Notes: a model not told the origin generated them from the letters alone. 64,000 nucleotides of DNA from Candidatus Dependentiae bacterium (GCA_003511165.1 DOJW01000007.1:62001-126000); one strand, 5' to 3'; positions 1 to 8,993 are shown, counted from the first letter of the stretch. A program made the numbers and translations.

Positions 1-531
1 ATTCATTTGCAAGATTTGATGGCTTTTGAAGATATTTGGGAAGCGCTAAAAATTCAATCAAGTGCTGCAGGTAAATTTTCCCAAGTTCCAACCGCTTATT
101 CCAAAGATAGTGAAGAATCATTGTTGTTTAAAATGACAAAAGAAAAACAATGGGAATCACTTAAAGAGCTTCGCAATACTATTTTAAAATCTTTGGAAGA
201 AAAGCGTGCGGAAGGAATCATCGGTCATTCGCTCGAGGCTAAAGTAACTTTTTATCTAGATTTGGAAAATGAGCAAGCTAATATGATTGAAAATTTTATT
301 TTGGAATTACAGCAAACTGAAATTGTCGAACGGTTTTTCAAAGATTTATTTATTGTTTCGCAAATTCAAAGAGTTTTACATTCAGAAGGTTTATCAAAAA
401 CAAGTTCACCATGGATTTATTTAAAAGTTGAGCATGCCGAAGGTGTAAAATGTCCTCGCTGTTGGCAGTGGAGTGAGACAAAACATGAAGATGGAATTTG
501 TAGTCGATGTGATGAAATTGTAAATAAATAA
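1..531 (+). CDS. ileS: Isoleucyl-tRNA synthetase, C-terminal part (5' end outside window)
   Basis: The open frame is already running at base 1, so this is only the last 176 codons of a gene that begins upstream. The visible part is the anticodon-binding helical region followed by the C-terminal zinc finger of IleRS: CPRCW near the end, then CSRC about 16 residues later, giving four cysteines. Family knowledge: IleRS charges tRNA-Ile in the cytoplasm, and this C-terminal finger is typical of bacterial enzymes. The gene is followed 12 bases later by a strong hairpin terminator. The catalytic HIGH and KMSKS motifs would lie upstream and cannot be checked. Confidence 0.93.
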   Translation: MHLQDLMAFEDIWEALKIQSSAAGKFSQVPTAYSKDSEESLLFKMTKEKQWESLKELRNTILKSLEEKRAEGIIGHSLEAKVTFYLDLENEQANMIENFILELQQTEIVERFFKDLFIVSQIQRVLHSEGLSKTSSPWIYLKVEHAEGVKCPRCWQWSETKHEDGICSRCDEIVNK

Positions 532-542
532 ATTTACTCAAC

Positions 543-581
543 AAAAAGCGGCGTAAGAAAATTATTCTTACGCCGCTTTTT
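543..581 (+). terminator. Intrinsic terminator between ileS and the convergent 743-aa gene
   Basis: A perfect 17-bp inverted repeat (arms 543-559 and 565-581) with a GC-rich core and A/T-rich outer ends, giving a U-run in either direction. It can end ileS on the plus strand and the convergent secreted-protein gene on the minus strand. Confidence 0.9.
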
Positions 582-598
582 ATTTTTTATGCTGTGAT

Positions 599-2830
599 TT
601 ATGGTGCTACGACTGGAAGTGCAACTGGCGCAGCAGCTTCTTTTGCTTTTCTCTCGTTAGCTTCTTTTAAAGATGCGCCTAACTCTTGAAGTGATTTTTG
701 AAATTTTTCATATTTTTCTTGAAATTTTTTATCTTCTTTTTGCCATTCAGTTTTTTCTTTATGACTTGCAGATTTAAACTTTTTCTGTAGATTTTCTAAT
801 TTACTTTGTTGTTTAGATATTTTCTTTTCTAATTTTTGTAAAATTTTTAGTTTGTTATCGATTTTTGTTTTTCGTTCAGTTTCTTCTTTTTCTGATGCAG
901 CTTTAGTTTCAGCAGATTTTAATAAAGTTTTGATATCAGAGTTTTCTTCTGATGCTTCTGAAATCAATTCTAAAATTTTTTCTTTTAATTCATTTTCTGT
1001 TGCCGCTAGTTCAGCGTCGCTAACTTCTTTTTCTCTTGGCAATAATGCACCAATACCAGGTTTTTTGAGTTCCTTTGCGTTTTTATCCGCAGCTGCTGGT
1101 AATTGACCTATGCTACCACCTACCGATGTTTTATCATCTTTTGGAGATTTGGGACTTTTGTCTTTAGATTCTTTATCATCAAAAGGAGAAGCGGAGGAAT
1201 ATCCTCCGCTTCTGTAACTTGGGCTACTGTAAGAAGGATAAGAGCTGCCACTTCCGCCATAATAATCACTACCATAACCACCATAGGAAGGAGCATTGTA
1301 GCCTCCAGGAGATCCACTAGAGTAGTAAGAAGGATAATTATAATATCCAGAAGAAGGAGTTTTCTTTTCACGCGCTTTTCGTTTTTCTTCAGCCGCTTTT
1401 ATTTTTTGTTCAACTTCTTTTTTAGTTTCTGTGACTTTTGGTTTGGAAAATTTTATTACTTCTTTTAATTCTTTATCCAAAATAGGTAAATATCGTTCTA
1501 ACGTTTTTCGGATTCGATTTAAAGCCATTTTTACAATGTTTTCAGTTGATGGTTGAGGGGCTTGTTGTGCGGATTGTTTTGGCGCTTTATTTTTTGTAGG
1601 GAGATCTAAAATTTCTTTTCCTACAAATGGTGGATGTGTTGTTAATTGTTTTATCGATTCATCGGTTGGATCATTTACAGCAACTTTAACTGTTTGGGGT
1701 TCCGAGGTTTGCTTTGGGATTGCAGTTTTGCTAAAAATATTTTTTATAAAATCCCAACTTGTAATAAATCCATTTTTGATAGCATTTATTATTCGTTGAT
1801 ACCATGTTTCGGTTGCTAGAGCCGCGTCTTCTGTTTTGGGCGTTTCTTGCGTTTTAATAGAGGTATCTTTTGCGGATTCTTCAATTTTTTTAATTCTTTC
1901 ATATGCAGGTTTAAATTCTTTTTTACCTCTCTCGGTCGGCAAGCTTTGTTCTTTTCCAGCTTCTTGTTTTAATAATTCTTCTTTGGATATAGGCGGTGTA
2001 ATTGTTATTTGCATTGCTGAAATTTGAAAATCTTGATCGATTGATTTTAACTCATTTAAAAATTCTAAAATTTTACTTCTTAAAGAGTTGAATTTGGCAT
2101 TAAAAAAAGATATTTGATAAATCTCGTCATTTTGGATTGACCCCATCGACGTACTTATGCTGTTTAATTCTTTTTCAAAAATCTTTAATCGGCTTCTTTT
2201 GTATACATCTAAATTTGCAATATTTGATTTGACTGATGCTAATGCATTTTTAAACTGACCGATGTAAAAGTCGAAAGCTTCTTTTTTATGTTTAGGAAGG
2301 GAAGGTTTTTCGGGGGTTTTTGGGGTATCTTTTTCTTTTTTTAATTTATCCGCATCTTTATCTTTTTTTACTACAGGTTTCCAGGGTTGTAAAAAGTTAG
2401 TCTTTTTATCTTGTGGTATTTCAACTTTTTCTTCTGAAGTTTCTTTGTCAGCAGAAGGTTCTTTTTCAGCCTCAACATCTTCTTTTGTTCCTTGTGGTTC
2501 TTGGGGGGGGATAATTTCAGGTTCTTTTGGAGCTACTGTTTCTTGCTGCTTTTGTATTTCTTGCTCTATTCCTTTGGCTATTTCTTCGATTATTGGCAGA
2601 TTTGCCGGATCTTGCATGAATTTTTCGGCTTCTCTTAAATCCTCTTCCGATAAGTCTGCTCCGAACATTTTTTTATATTCTTCTTTTATCTTTGCTTCAT
2701 CTTCAGGTGCAAATTGCACTGTGGACAAATCTTCAGTTGGATCTGCTTGTAATCTTTTTAAAATGCAAAATTCAAAAATTAAAGCAAAACTAAAAAATGA
2801 AAAAATTATAATTAAGACTTTTTTGTTCAT
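599..2830 (-). CDS. Large secreted coiled-coil protein with Gly/Tyr/Ser-rich segment
   Basis: I do not recognise this 743-residue protein. It starts with an N-terminal hydrophobic segment of about 18 residues after MNKK, consistent with a signal peptide or anchor. Then come long Lys/Glu/Pro-rich stretches, a helical middle (about residues 180-280), a low-complexity segment of Gly, Tyr, Ser and Pro at about residues 493-548, and a C-terminal coiled coil rich in Lys, Glu and Gln (about 600-725) ending in an Ala/Pro/Val-rich tail. A run of eight C on the coding strand (plus coordinates 2503-2510) sits within the Pro-rich part in frame. The composition suggests an extended, surface-exposed or secreted structural protein; function unknown. 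It converges with ileS on a shared terminator. Confidence 0.75.
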   Translation of the reverse strand: MNKKVLIIIFSFFSFALIFEFCILKRLQADPTEDLSTVQFAPEDEAKIKEEYKKMFGADLSEEDLREAEKFMQDPANLPIIEEIAKGIEQEIQKQQETVAPKEPEIIPPQEPQGTKEDVEAEKEPSADKETSEEKVEIPQDKKTNFLQPWKPVVKKDKDADKLKKEKDTPKTPEKPSLPKHKKEAFDFYIGQFKNALASVKSNIANLDVYKRSRLKIFEKELNSISTSMGSIQNDEIYQISFFNAKFNSLRSKILEFLNELKSIDQDFQISAMQITITPPISKEELLKQEAGKEQSLPTERGKKEFKPAYERIKKIEESAKDTSIKTQETPKTEDAALATETWYQRIINAIKNGFITSWDFIKNIFSKTAIPKQTSEPQTVKVAVNDPTDESIKQLTTHPPFVGKEILDLPTKNKAPKQSAQQAPQPSTENIVKMALNRIRKTLERYLPILDKELKEVIKFSKPKVTETKKEVEQKIKAAEEKRKAREKKTPSSGYYNYPSYYSSGSPGGYNAPSYGGYGSDYYGGSGSSYPSYSSPSYRSGGYSSASPFDDKESKDKSPKSPKDDKTSVGGSIGQLPAAADKNAKELKKPGIGALLPREKEVSDAELAATENELKEKILELISEASEENSDIKTLLKSAETKAASEKEETERKTKIDNKLKILQKLEKKISKQQSKLENLQKKFKSASHKEKTEWQKEDKKFQEKYEKFQKSLQELGASLKEANERKAKEAAAPVALPVVAP

Positions 2831-2991
2831 TTTTATTTTCCTATTTTTATATTTTAATTGTTTTTTTACTTCATCAAAATTAGTTGGTTAATCGGAATAA
2901 AGTCAATATTGTGGATTTTATAAACCTAAATAATTATTCTTTACGTTAGTTTTTTAATTTTGAAATATAAAAATTTGTTAAGAAATTATTT

Positions 2992-3198
2992 ATGGTTAAA
3001 AAATCAAAAAATGGATTTTTATTAATTGAGCTATTGATTTGTATTTTTGTGTTATCACTCATTTTGCTTGGTATTGGTAACATTTACCTGTCTATTTTTA
3101 AAATTAAATATTCAATAGATAATAGTATGAAGCAAATTGATTTGGTGAGAGAAAATATGGAATCAAATAAGATAAAAATGGCCAATAATGCAAAGTAA
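2992..3198 (+). CDS. Small pseudopilin-like protein (GspI-position)
   Basis: This 68-residue protein has a textbook prepilin start: a short basic leader, then GFLLIELL, with Gly at -1, Phe at +1 and Glu at +5, followed by a hydrophobic helix of about 20 residues. Prepilin peptidase would cut after the Gly and the helix would anchor the subunit in the inner membrane or pack into a pseudopilus. The globular part is very short (about 35 residues), so it may be a minor pseudopilin. It overlaps the next gene by 11 bp, so the two are probably co-translated. It is the first of three such genes and their order resembles GspI-J-K; that assignment is inference. Confidence 0.7.
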   Translation: MVKKSKNGFLLIELLICIFVLSLILLGIGNIYLSIFKIKYSIDNSMKQIDLVRENMESNKIKMANNAK

Positions 3199-3703
3199 AA
3201 AAGCTTTTACATTAATTGAAATCTTGATTTATTTGCAGCTGTCAGTATTTATATTTTTGATTGTCTTTAATCTGCTTTTTTTCTTTTGTAAGAATCTCGA
3301 TATTTTGCAATCTTTACTTGACCAAAAAATTTCGCAGCAATTGGCAGTAGATTTGATTTTTAGAGATTGCTTGAGCGCATCTCAATATCCAAGTGAATGG
3401 GATTTTGAAAACAAAGTTTTTAGGAAAAAATTTTTGGATGAAAAGTTAAATTTAAGTTTTAAAGATTTGGGCTTTGATATAAAAGATAAAAAGCTAATCA
3501 AGTACGAGGGAATGTATGATTTTAGTACGCAAAAATGGGTTGATAAAAGTAGCAATACTTTATCTTACAATGTAAAAAATTTTAGTTTTATTCCGATAAT
3601 TGCGTCTGAGCAAAAAAACATTTTGGGCTTGAAAGTTGTTTTAGAATTCGAAAAAAGGGGAGAGCATATTTTTTATGTTTCTTTGCAAAACCGAATTTTG
3701 TAA
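3188..3703 (+). CDS. Pseudopilin-like protein (GspJ/PilW-like)
   Basis: A 171-residue protein with a prepilin-type N-terminus: MQSKKAFTLIEILI, where cleavage would fall after the Ala and Glu is at +5. A hydrophobic helix of about 20 residues follows, then a soluble domain of about 130 residues containing a 'VLEFEKRGE' beta-like end. Size, position and motif fit the GspJ/PilW class of minor pseudopilins, which join the tip complex of type II secretion or type IV pilus systems. It overlaps both neighbours (11 bp upstream, 29 bp downstream). No secretion ATPase, platform or secretin gene is in the window, so the system it serves is unknown. Confidence 0.7.
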   Translation: MQSKKAFTLIEILIYLQLSVFIFLIVFNLLFFFCKNLDILQSLLDQKISQQLAVDLIFRDCLSASQYPSEWDFENKVFRKKFLDEKLNLSFKDLGFDIKDKKLIKYEGMYDFSTQKWVDKSSNTLSYNVKNFSFIPIIASEQKNILGLKVVLEFEKRGEHIFYVSLQNRIL

Positions 3704-4187
3704 AAAAAATGATGCGTTTGTTTTAATATATGTTTTAATTTTTAGCGCTGTTTTAGCACTGCTTTCTTTGATAACATTTCAAAAAATTAATTATTCATAT
3801 CAAATATGCTTTGAGCGAGAGACTTTCTATCGCAATTTTTATATTACTGAGATGATCTTGGATAAAACCTTAATTATAATAAAAAGAGATTTTGCAAAAG
3901 TTGAAAAAATCTTGCAGAAAGAAGGGGCAATCAGTTGGGATGGGCAAGGTGTGCTTGAAGAGATAAAAAATAAAAAAGATAAATTTTTTGATAAAATTGC
4001 AAATGATGTTAGTTGCCAAATTAAAATTGAAAATTTGCCAAAAGTAAAAAATAAGTTTTTATTATCGGTTTTTTTGACCAAAGAAAAAGAAAATTTATGT
4101 GTAATTTTTTGTGTGTTTTTTAAAGATGCAAAATCAGAAGAAAATGAGCTTTTTACTTCGTATTTTACTCTCCGCAGCGTTATTTAA
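3675..4187 (+). CDS. Pseudopilin-like protein lacking Glu+5 (GspK/PilX-like)
   Basis: A 170-residue protein whose N-terminus reads DAFVLIYVLIFSAVLALL: an Ala-Phe junction as in prepilins, but Tyr where Glu+5 is expected. Loss of Glu+5 is a known trait of GspK-type tip subunits, and the gene follows GspI-like and GspJ-like genes. Usual GspK proteins are about 300 residues, so this one is small. The ATG at 3675 lies inside the previous gene (29-bp overlap) with GGGGAG about 10 bases upstream. A later ATG at 3708 is out of frame. It may be PilX-like instead; the class call rests mainly on order and the missing Glu. Confidence 0.6.
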   Translation: MFLCKTEFCKKNDAFVLIYVLIFSAVLALLSLITFQKINYSYQICFERETFYRNFYITEMILDKTLIIIKRDFAKVEKILQKEGAISWDGQGVLEEIKNKKDKFFDKIANDVSCQIKIENLPKVKNKFLLSVFLTKEKENLCVIFCVFFKDAKSEENELFTSYFTLRSVI

Positions 4188-5376
4188 TTTATCTTATTGG
4201 GTTGCTGATTATTGTGGGTTTTGTATCTTGTTTTTTTTGTTTCCACTTTATAGCTTTTTTGTACGTAACTTAAATCTAAAAAGATTATTTAACGTTGGGC
4301 TAGGGTGGGGGATTTTAGCCTTTGGGGGGAATCTTTTTTGGGTTTATGTTTTGATTTCTACAAAAGCGGATTGTAGTAAGTTTATAGCATTTTTAATTTA
4401 TTTTGTGCTTGTTTTGCTGATGGCGGTTACCGCTGGCTTTTTCTTTATTTTACTTAAATTGTTTTTAGACAAATTTAAAAATAGAGCATTGAAGATTTTT
4501 ATATTTTTATTCGGTTGGTACCTGTATTTTTTATTTTTGGCAGATTATTTTCCCCGCATTATTGGTAAGAATGTTAGATATCCTTTTATTTTGCCGGTTG
4601 TTCCTTTATCAAGTTTTAAATTTTTTCTAAAAATGGTTTCATGGGTGTTTTTGCCGTTTAATGGAAGTTATAAAGAAAAAATAAATTGTGATTTTTTATA
4701 TTTAAAACCGCATTCACAATATTTAGATAAAAGTAGAGCAGAATTAGCAGGGGATATTTATTGTAAAATAAAATATTTAAACAGCGATAAAAGGCTGTAT
4801 AACAACAATGTAAATGAAATAATTATTGCACCAGAGTCGATGTTTCCATTTGTGTTAAATTATGATTTAAAAGTTTTAAATCTAGTAGAAAAAGTATTAT
4901 TACCAAAGCAAAAATTGATTATCGGAGCAAAACGGCAAGAAGGTGAAAAATATTTTCAATCTGTTTATGTCATAGAACAAGGTCGCATAATCCAATTTTA
5001 TGATAAAACCATTATGATGCCGTTTGGTGAAAAATTATCTAAATTTTGGAAAACATATTTTAATTTCGCTGCGGATTTTTTCTTAAAAAATAAAATTGCG
5101 TTAAGTAAAGGTAAAAGTTCAACAAAAACATTTGTTTTAAATGATAATTGTGAGGGGATTCCTCGCATTTGTAGCGAATTTTTTTGGCAAAACGATAAGC
5201 AGCTTATACCTTTTGCAACTAAACAAAATAAAGTGATTTTAGCTTTTGTTGATGATGATTGGTTTTGTTCATATTTGCGCAAACTTATGACAAATTACGC
5301 AGCATTCAAATCCGCTAAATTAGGAGTTTCAATTATTTATATAGATTTTAGTGGAGTTACAAAATTTCAAAATTAA
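4126..5376 (+). CDS. lnt: Divergent apolipoprotein N-acyltransferase (Lnt)
   Basis: The protein has about 416 residues: an N-terminal half of hydrophobic helices, then a nitrilase-like domain. The three catalytic positions of Lnt are visible: Glu in APESMFPF, Lys in YDKTIMMPFGE, and Cys in RICSEFFW, in the right order. Lnt adds the third acyl chain to lipoproteins in the inner membrane; lipoprotein substrates with lipoboxes occur in this window. It is shorter than the usual roughly 500 residues and poorly conserved between the motifs. Start is uncertain: GTG 4111, ATG 4126 and ATG 4144 are all possible, and all overlap the preceding pseudopilin gene. A G6 run occurs at 4324-4329. Confidence 0.75.
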   Translation: MQNQKKMSFLLRILLSAALFNLSYWVADYCGFCILFFLFPLYSFFVRNLNLKRLFNVGLGWGILAFGGNLFWVYVLISTKADCSKFIAFLIYFVLVLLMAVTAGFFFILLKLFLDKFKNRALKIFIFLFGWYLYFLFLADYFPRIIGKNVRYPFILPVVPLSSFKFFLKMVSWVFLPFNGSYKEKINCDFLYLKPHSQYLDKSRAELAGDIYCKIKYLNSDKRLYNNNVNEIIIAPESMFPFVLNYDLKVLNLVEKVLLPKQKLIIGAKRQEGEKYFQSVYVIEQGRIIQFYDKTIMMPFGEKLSKFWKTYFNFAADFFLKNKIALSKGKSSTKTFVLNDNCEGIPRICSEFFWQNDKQLIPFATKQNKVILAFVDDDWFCSYLRKLMTNYAAFKSAKLGVSIIYIDFSGVTKFQN

Positions 5377-5466
5377 CGAAGATATTTGATTTTGTAATTT
5401 TAAAACCTTTAAAATTACTTTAATAATATGTTTTGTATTAATAATTTTAATTAAGGAATTATTTAT

Positions 5467-6000
5467 ATGTTTAATTTTGATTATTTGGCTTTGATGATTT
5501 ATTCATTTGGATTTGTTGGATGGATTTTTGTTTGGAAATCGATAATTGGTTTCGATTATTTAAAAATTTGTCCATTGTTAAAACTTCCTTTTTATGCAGG
5601 TATTTTTGCATTTATTTCTAATGTAGGTTTTTGTTTTTTTTATGTTATTGAAAATTATGAAGCAGAGTTAAAACTTTATGACTATGTAGAAGTTAATGGT
5701 CGGCAAATTGCAATGTTATCTTTGGCTATTGCAGTTTTTGTAATATTGCAAGCTAAATTTATAAATAAAAATGATTCTTCACGAATGTTTTTGAAATTAA
5801 TTTTTGCATCATTTTTATTTACCATATTAGGAGTCTTTCCGCTTTATTGGATGCCATCAAAATCTGGGTGGATAACTTTTTTGCGACATGAAAAGACTGT
5901 GTTTTATTTTTACTCTTTATTCATTCTTGCATCAGGTATTATCTTTCTTCTTTATGATCTAAAAATTTTATCAAAGAGAGAGCTAAAAAAACGAATTTAA
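5467..6000 (+). CDS. Hypothetical integral membrane protein
   Basis: A 177-residue, very hydrophobic protein with about five to six predicted membrane helices and short polar loops; residues 58-78 hold an acidic loop (ENYEAELKLYDYVEV). AAGGAA precedes the ATG. I recognise no family. It lies between lnt and rplI on the same strand, 90 bp after lnt. Function unknown. Confidence 0.6.
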   Translation: MFNFDYLALMIYSFGFVGWIFVWKSIIGFDYLKICPLLKLPFYAGIFAFISNVGFCFFYVIENYEAELKLYDYVEVNGRQIAMLSLAIAVFVILQAKFINKNDSSRMFLKLIFASFLFTILGVFPLYWMPSKSGWITFLRHEKTVFYFYSLFILASGIIFLLYDLKILSKRELKKRI

Positions 6001-6079
6001 TGTTTGTAGCCTAACTATTTTTGTGATAAAGTTTGATTCATAATTTTAGAATTAAATTTACCAAAGGTGAGGTGTACAA

Positions 6080-6532
6080 ATGTTAAAAGTTTATTTGTTA
6101 AAAGATGTAGTAAATGTAGGCAAAGAAGGCCAAATCAAAAATGTAACTGAAGGTTACGCAAGAAATTTTTTATTTCCTAAAAAGGCTGCAGTTTTAGCTA
6201 CCGCAAATCATGTTGAAAGAGTAAAAGAAATTAGCCATAAAATTGAAGTCGAAGAAAGTTTAGCTGGAAGTAGAATTGCAATGCTTGCTGATTTACTTAA
6301 AAAAACAACTCTTGTTTTGAAAAAGAAAGTAAATGACAAAGGCAAACTTTATGGATCTATCGATGAAGATGAGATTGTTACATTACTTGCTGCACGAAAT
6401 ATTTCGGTAAATAAAAAACAAATCGAAATTACAAAATCTATCAGATCTGTTGGTGAATACACCGTAATAGTAAAATTAAGTTCTAAAGTAAAATTGGAAG
6501 TTAAAGTCGTAATCGAAGCTGCTTCGCACTAA
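6080..6532 (+). CDS. rplI: 50S ribosomal protein L9
   Basis: A 150-residue protein matching bL9 in full: the N-terminal domain begins with VYLLKDVVNVGKEGQIKNV, carries the GYARNFLFPKKAA signature at about residues 28-40, and has the long connecting helix and a C-terminal domain with KLYGSIDEDEI. L9 binds 23S rRNA near the L1 stalk. AGGTGAGG precedes the ATG. It is followed after 16 bases by dnaB, the frequent rplI-dnaB arrangement, so the two are likely co-transcribed. Confidence 0.97.
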   Translation: MLKVYLLKDVVNVGKEGQIKNVTEGYARNFLFPKKAAVLATANHVERVKEISHKIEVEESLAGSRIAMLADLLKKTTLVLKKKVNDKGKLYGSIDEDEIVTLLAARNISVNKKQIEITKSIRSVGEYTVIVKLSSKVKLEVKVVIEAASH

Positions 6533-6548
6533 ATTTTAAAGGTTAATT

Positions 6549-7928
6549 GTGCAAGATTTGCAAAGCAAAAAAGGCGGCGGCAATAACTTTTTTGAAACTT
6601 CTTCGCTTGGTAAAAATTTACCGATAAGCATTGAAGCCGAAAAATCTGTTTTAGCTTCTATACTTTTAAATGACGAAAATTTTTCTTTAATATCAGATAT
6701 TCTTTCATCTGAAGATTTTTATTTGAAATCGCACCAAGCGATTTTTCAAACGATTACCGATCTTTCGCAAAAAAATAAAAAAATAGATTTATTAACGCTA
6801 CAAGACGAGCTTGAAAAAAAAGGTGCCCTGGCTAGCTCAGGTGGAATTGAGTATTTGATTGAATTACAAGAAAATATTCCTGCGATAGGTTTTATCGTTC
6901 AGCATGCAAATATTGTTAAAGAAAAGCGGATATTGCGCGATTTAATTAATTCCGCATCAGAAATTCTTACAGCTTGTTATAGTCAAAAAGAAGATGAAAT
7001 CGAATATGTTCTTGATTCTGCTGAAAAGAAAATTTTTCAGATAACAAGCAAAAAAACAGCATCAACTTTTGTGCAGTTAGATGTTTGGCTGAAGAAAACG
7101 TTTCAGCATCTTGCAAATGTTCGAGGGCAACGAGAGGGAATCACTGGCGTTCCAACAGGTTTTGCAAAATTAGATGAAATGACATCAGGGATGCAGCGTG
7201 GCGATTTATTGATTTTGGCGGCAAGGCCTTCGATGGGCAAAACAACACTTGCAATGAACATGGTTGTGAATGCCGCAAAACAGGGAAGTGCTGTAGCCGT
7301 TTTTTCTTTAGAAATGTCAGCAGAACAACTTGTTTTGCGTATGCTTTCCTCAGAATCCGGCATTTCACATCAACGAATTCGAAATGCAATGATTACCTCT
7401 GATGAATGGGTAGAGCTAACTAATACGGCGGCAAGACTTGCAGAATATCCAATTTATATTGACGACACTCCTTCCCTTTCGATTATGGAACTTCGCGCAA
7501 AAGCAAGAAAACTCAAAGCGCGTTCCGATATTAAATTTGTAGCGATTGATTATTTACAATTAATTCGTGGTAACACTCGATATGAAAATAGAACACAGGA
7601 AATTTCCGAAATCTCACGATCTCTTAAAGCTTTATCTAAAGAGTTAAATGTTCCCGTTTTAGCGCTTTCACAGCTTTCGCGTCAGCTTGAATCTCGAATG
7701 GATAAAAGACCAATTCTTTCAGATTTGAGAGAGTCCGGAGCTATTGAGCAAGACGGTGACGTAATCATGTTTGTTTATCGCGATGTTATTTACAACCAAG
7801 ATACAGAAACTCCAGATTTGGCAGAAGTTATAATTGGAAAACAGCGAAATGGTCCTGTCGGATCATGTTACGTTCGATTTAGCGGCGAAACCACAACATT
7901 TATAGATTTGACCGGGGATGAGATTTAG
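6549..7928 (+). CDS. dnaB: Replicative DNA helicase DnaB
   Basis: A 459-residue protein, normal for DnaB. The N-terminal helical domain (about 20-150, starting PISIEAEKSVLASIL) is followed by the RecA-like helicase domain with Walker A AARPSMGKTT, the Walker B region IDYLQLI, the LSQLSRQLESR motif and the DLRESGAIEQDGD arginine-finger region. It unwinds DNA at the fork as a hexamer and works with primase. The start codon is GTG, chosen because AAAGG lies five bases upstream and no in-frame ATG is near. No intein is present. It sits between rplI and ruvC, 12 bases before ruvC. Confidence 0.97.
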   Translation: MQDLQSKKGGGNNFFETSSLGKNLPISIEAEKSVLASILLNDENFSLISDILSSEDFYLKSHQAIFQTITDLSQKNKKIDLLTLQDELEKKGALASSGGIEYLIELQENIPAIGFIVQHANIVKEKRILRDLINSASEILTACYSQKEDEIEYVLDSAEKKIFQITSKKTASTFVQLDVWLKKTFQHLANVRGQREGITGVPTGFAKLDEMTSGMQRGDLLILAARPSMGKTTLAMNMVVNAAKQGSAVAVFSLEMSAEQLVLRMLSSESGISHQRIRNAMITSDEWVELTNTAARLAEYPIYIDDTPSLSIMELRAKARKLKARSDIKFVAIDYLQLIRGNTRYENRTQEISEISRSLKALSKELNVPVLALSQLSRQLESRMDKRPILSDLRESGAIEQDGDVIMFVYRDVIYNQDTETPDLAEVIIGKQRNGPVGSCYVRFSGETTTFIDLTGDEI

Positions 7929-7940
7929 AGGAAAAGTAAA

Positions 7941-8459
7941 ATGGAGAGTAGAGTATATTTGGGCGTTGATCCGGGATTTCACTTCACCGGATATTCAATT
8001 TTAAAAATCGAACAAAATAAAACATATCTTCTCGAATGCAATTATTTGCAAATGAATCCAAAAGATACACTTTCAAAGCGGGTTGGAATTTTTTACAATC
8101 ACTTTAATCAAAAAGCAATTCAAATAAAAATAACAGACATAGTTTTGGAAACATCTTTTCTTGGTAAAAATGCTCAAACATTTTTGAAGCTTGGTTTTTT
8201 ACGAGGAATTTTATATTTGCTTGCAGATCAATATCAAATGAACATTACAGAGTTTGCTCCAAAAGAGATTAAACAAGCGCTTACGGGATTTGGTGGCGCA
8301 TCAAAAGATCAGGTTGCGCTTGCGCTGAAATGTATGTTTCCACAACTTCAGAATGTTCTTAAAAACGCAAAGAGCGACGTTTCCGACGCTCTTGCTATAA
8401 CTCTCTGTGGGGTTTGGCAAAATCAGACAAATAATAGATTAGCAAAGTTTATTAGATAA
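7941..8459 (+). CDS. ruvC: Holliday junction resolvase RuvC
   Basis: A 172-residue RuvC. The four acidic active-site residues can be seen: Asp in GVDPGF near residue 10, Glu in LETSF, and the pair of Asp in SDVSDALAI near the C-terminus. RuvC cuts Holliday junctions in concert with RuvAB, which are not in this window. The gene is 12 bases after dnaB and ends with the tail QNQTNNRLAKFIR. Its last 54 bases and an upstream 36-base patch recur downstream as decayed copies (see the pseudogene and repeat entries), so the 3' end marks the border of an accessory island. Confidence 0.93.
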   Translation: MESRVYLGVDPGFHFTGYSILKIEQNKTYLLECNYLQMNPKDTLSKRVGIFYNHFNQKAIQIKITDIVLETSFLGKNAQTFLKLGFLRGILYLLADQYQMNITEFAPKEIKQALTGFGGASKDQVALALKCMFPQLQNVLKNAKSDVSDALAITLCGVWQNQTNNRLAKFIR

Positions 8460-8465
8460 AATTTA
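8412..8465 (+). repeat. ruvC 3'-end repeat, copy A (intact, inside ruvC)
   Basis: The last 16 codons of ruvC plus six bases after the stop. It matches copy C (10808-10861) at 49 of 54 positions and the tail of copy B (9043-9089). It is listed as the reference copy of the three-fold repeat. Confidence 0.85.
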
Positions 8466-8478
8466 ATTAACTTAAAAT

Positions 8479-8922
8479 TTATTGGTTTGAAAGGTGTTGC
8501 AATATGGCTTCTACTTTTGCTTTTAACGCTCTAATCCTTTCTTGTTGAGCGACATTCAAGAAATTTATTGGATCCATTTGTACTATTTCAAGTGTAACTA
8601 TGTTTTCATTCTCAAATGTAGCTATTTCTCCAAGAATGGTGTTGCCTTCTAATTTGTATTCAGATCCTACCGAAATGCCTTCTGAACGCGAAGATAATGT
8701 TAAGTGCGCCACTTTGCTTTCAAAAGCTTGTACCCTATCGCGCAGATGATCAATATTATTATTGCGAATAGCAGTAGCGCGCTCCATTGCTAGGGAAGAT
8801 TCTATGACATAGCTATTGTCTCGCTGCCAAGGACGTGCCCAAAAGCCACCCCCAGCGAAGATGGATGTTAATTCAAAACAACCCCAAGCCACAATTATAA
8901 GAGCTAAATTTTTTATTTTCAT
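8479..8922 (-). CDS. Small secreted protein, unknown
   Basis: A 147-residue protein with a good signal peptide (MKIKNLALIIVAWG..., likely cut after SIFA before GGGFWARP). The mature part has a helical stretch (about residues 45-75) and an acidic region. I recognise no domain. It lies convergent to ruvC, between copies A and B of the ruvC tail, so it belongs to the island and may have been acquired. The 19-base gap to ruvC holds no obvious terminator. Confidence 0.65.
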   Translation of the reverse strand: MKIKNLALIIVAWGCFELTSIFAGGGFWARPWQRDNSYVIESSLAMERATAIRNNNIDHLRDRVQAFESKVAHLTLSSRSEGISVGSEYKLEGNTILGEIATFENENIVTLEIVQMDPINFLNVAQQERIRALKAKVEAILQHLSNQ

Positions 8923-8993
8923 TTGTTAATCCTTAGTTAATCTTTTTTAACATGCGTTAACATTATTGTTTTTATTAGTAAATAAATATAACA

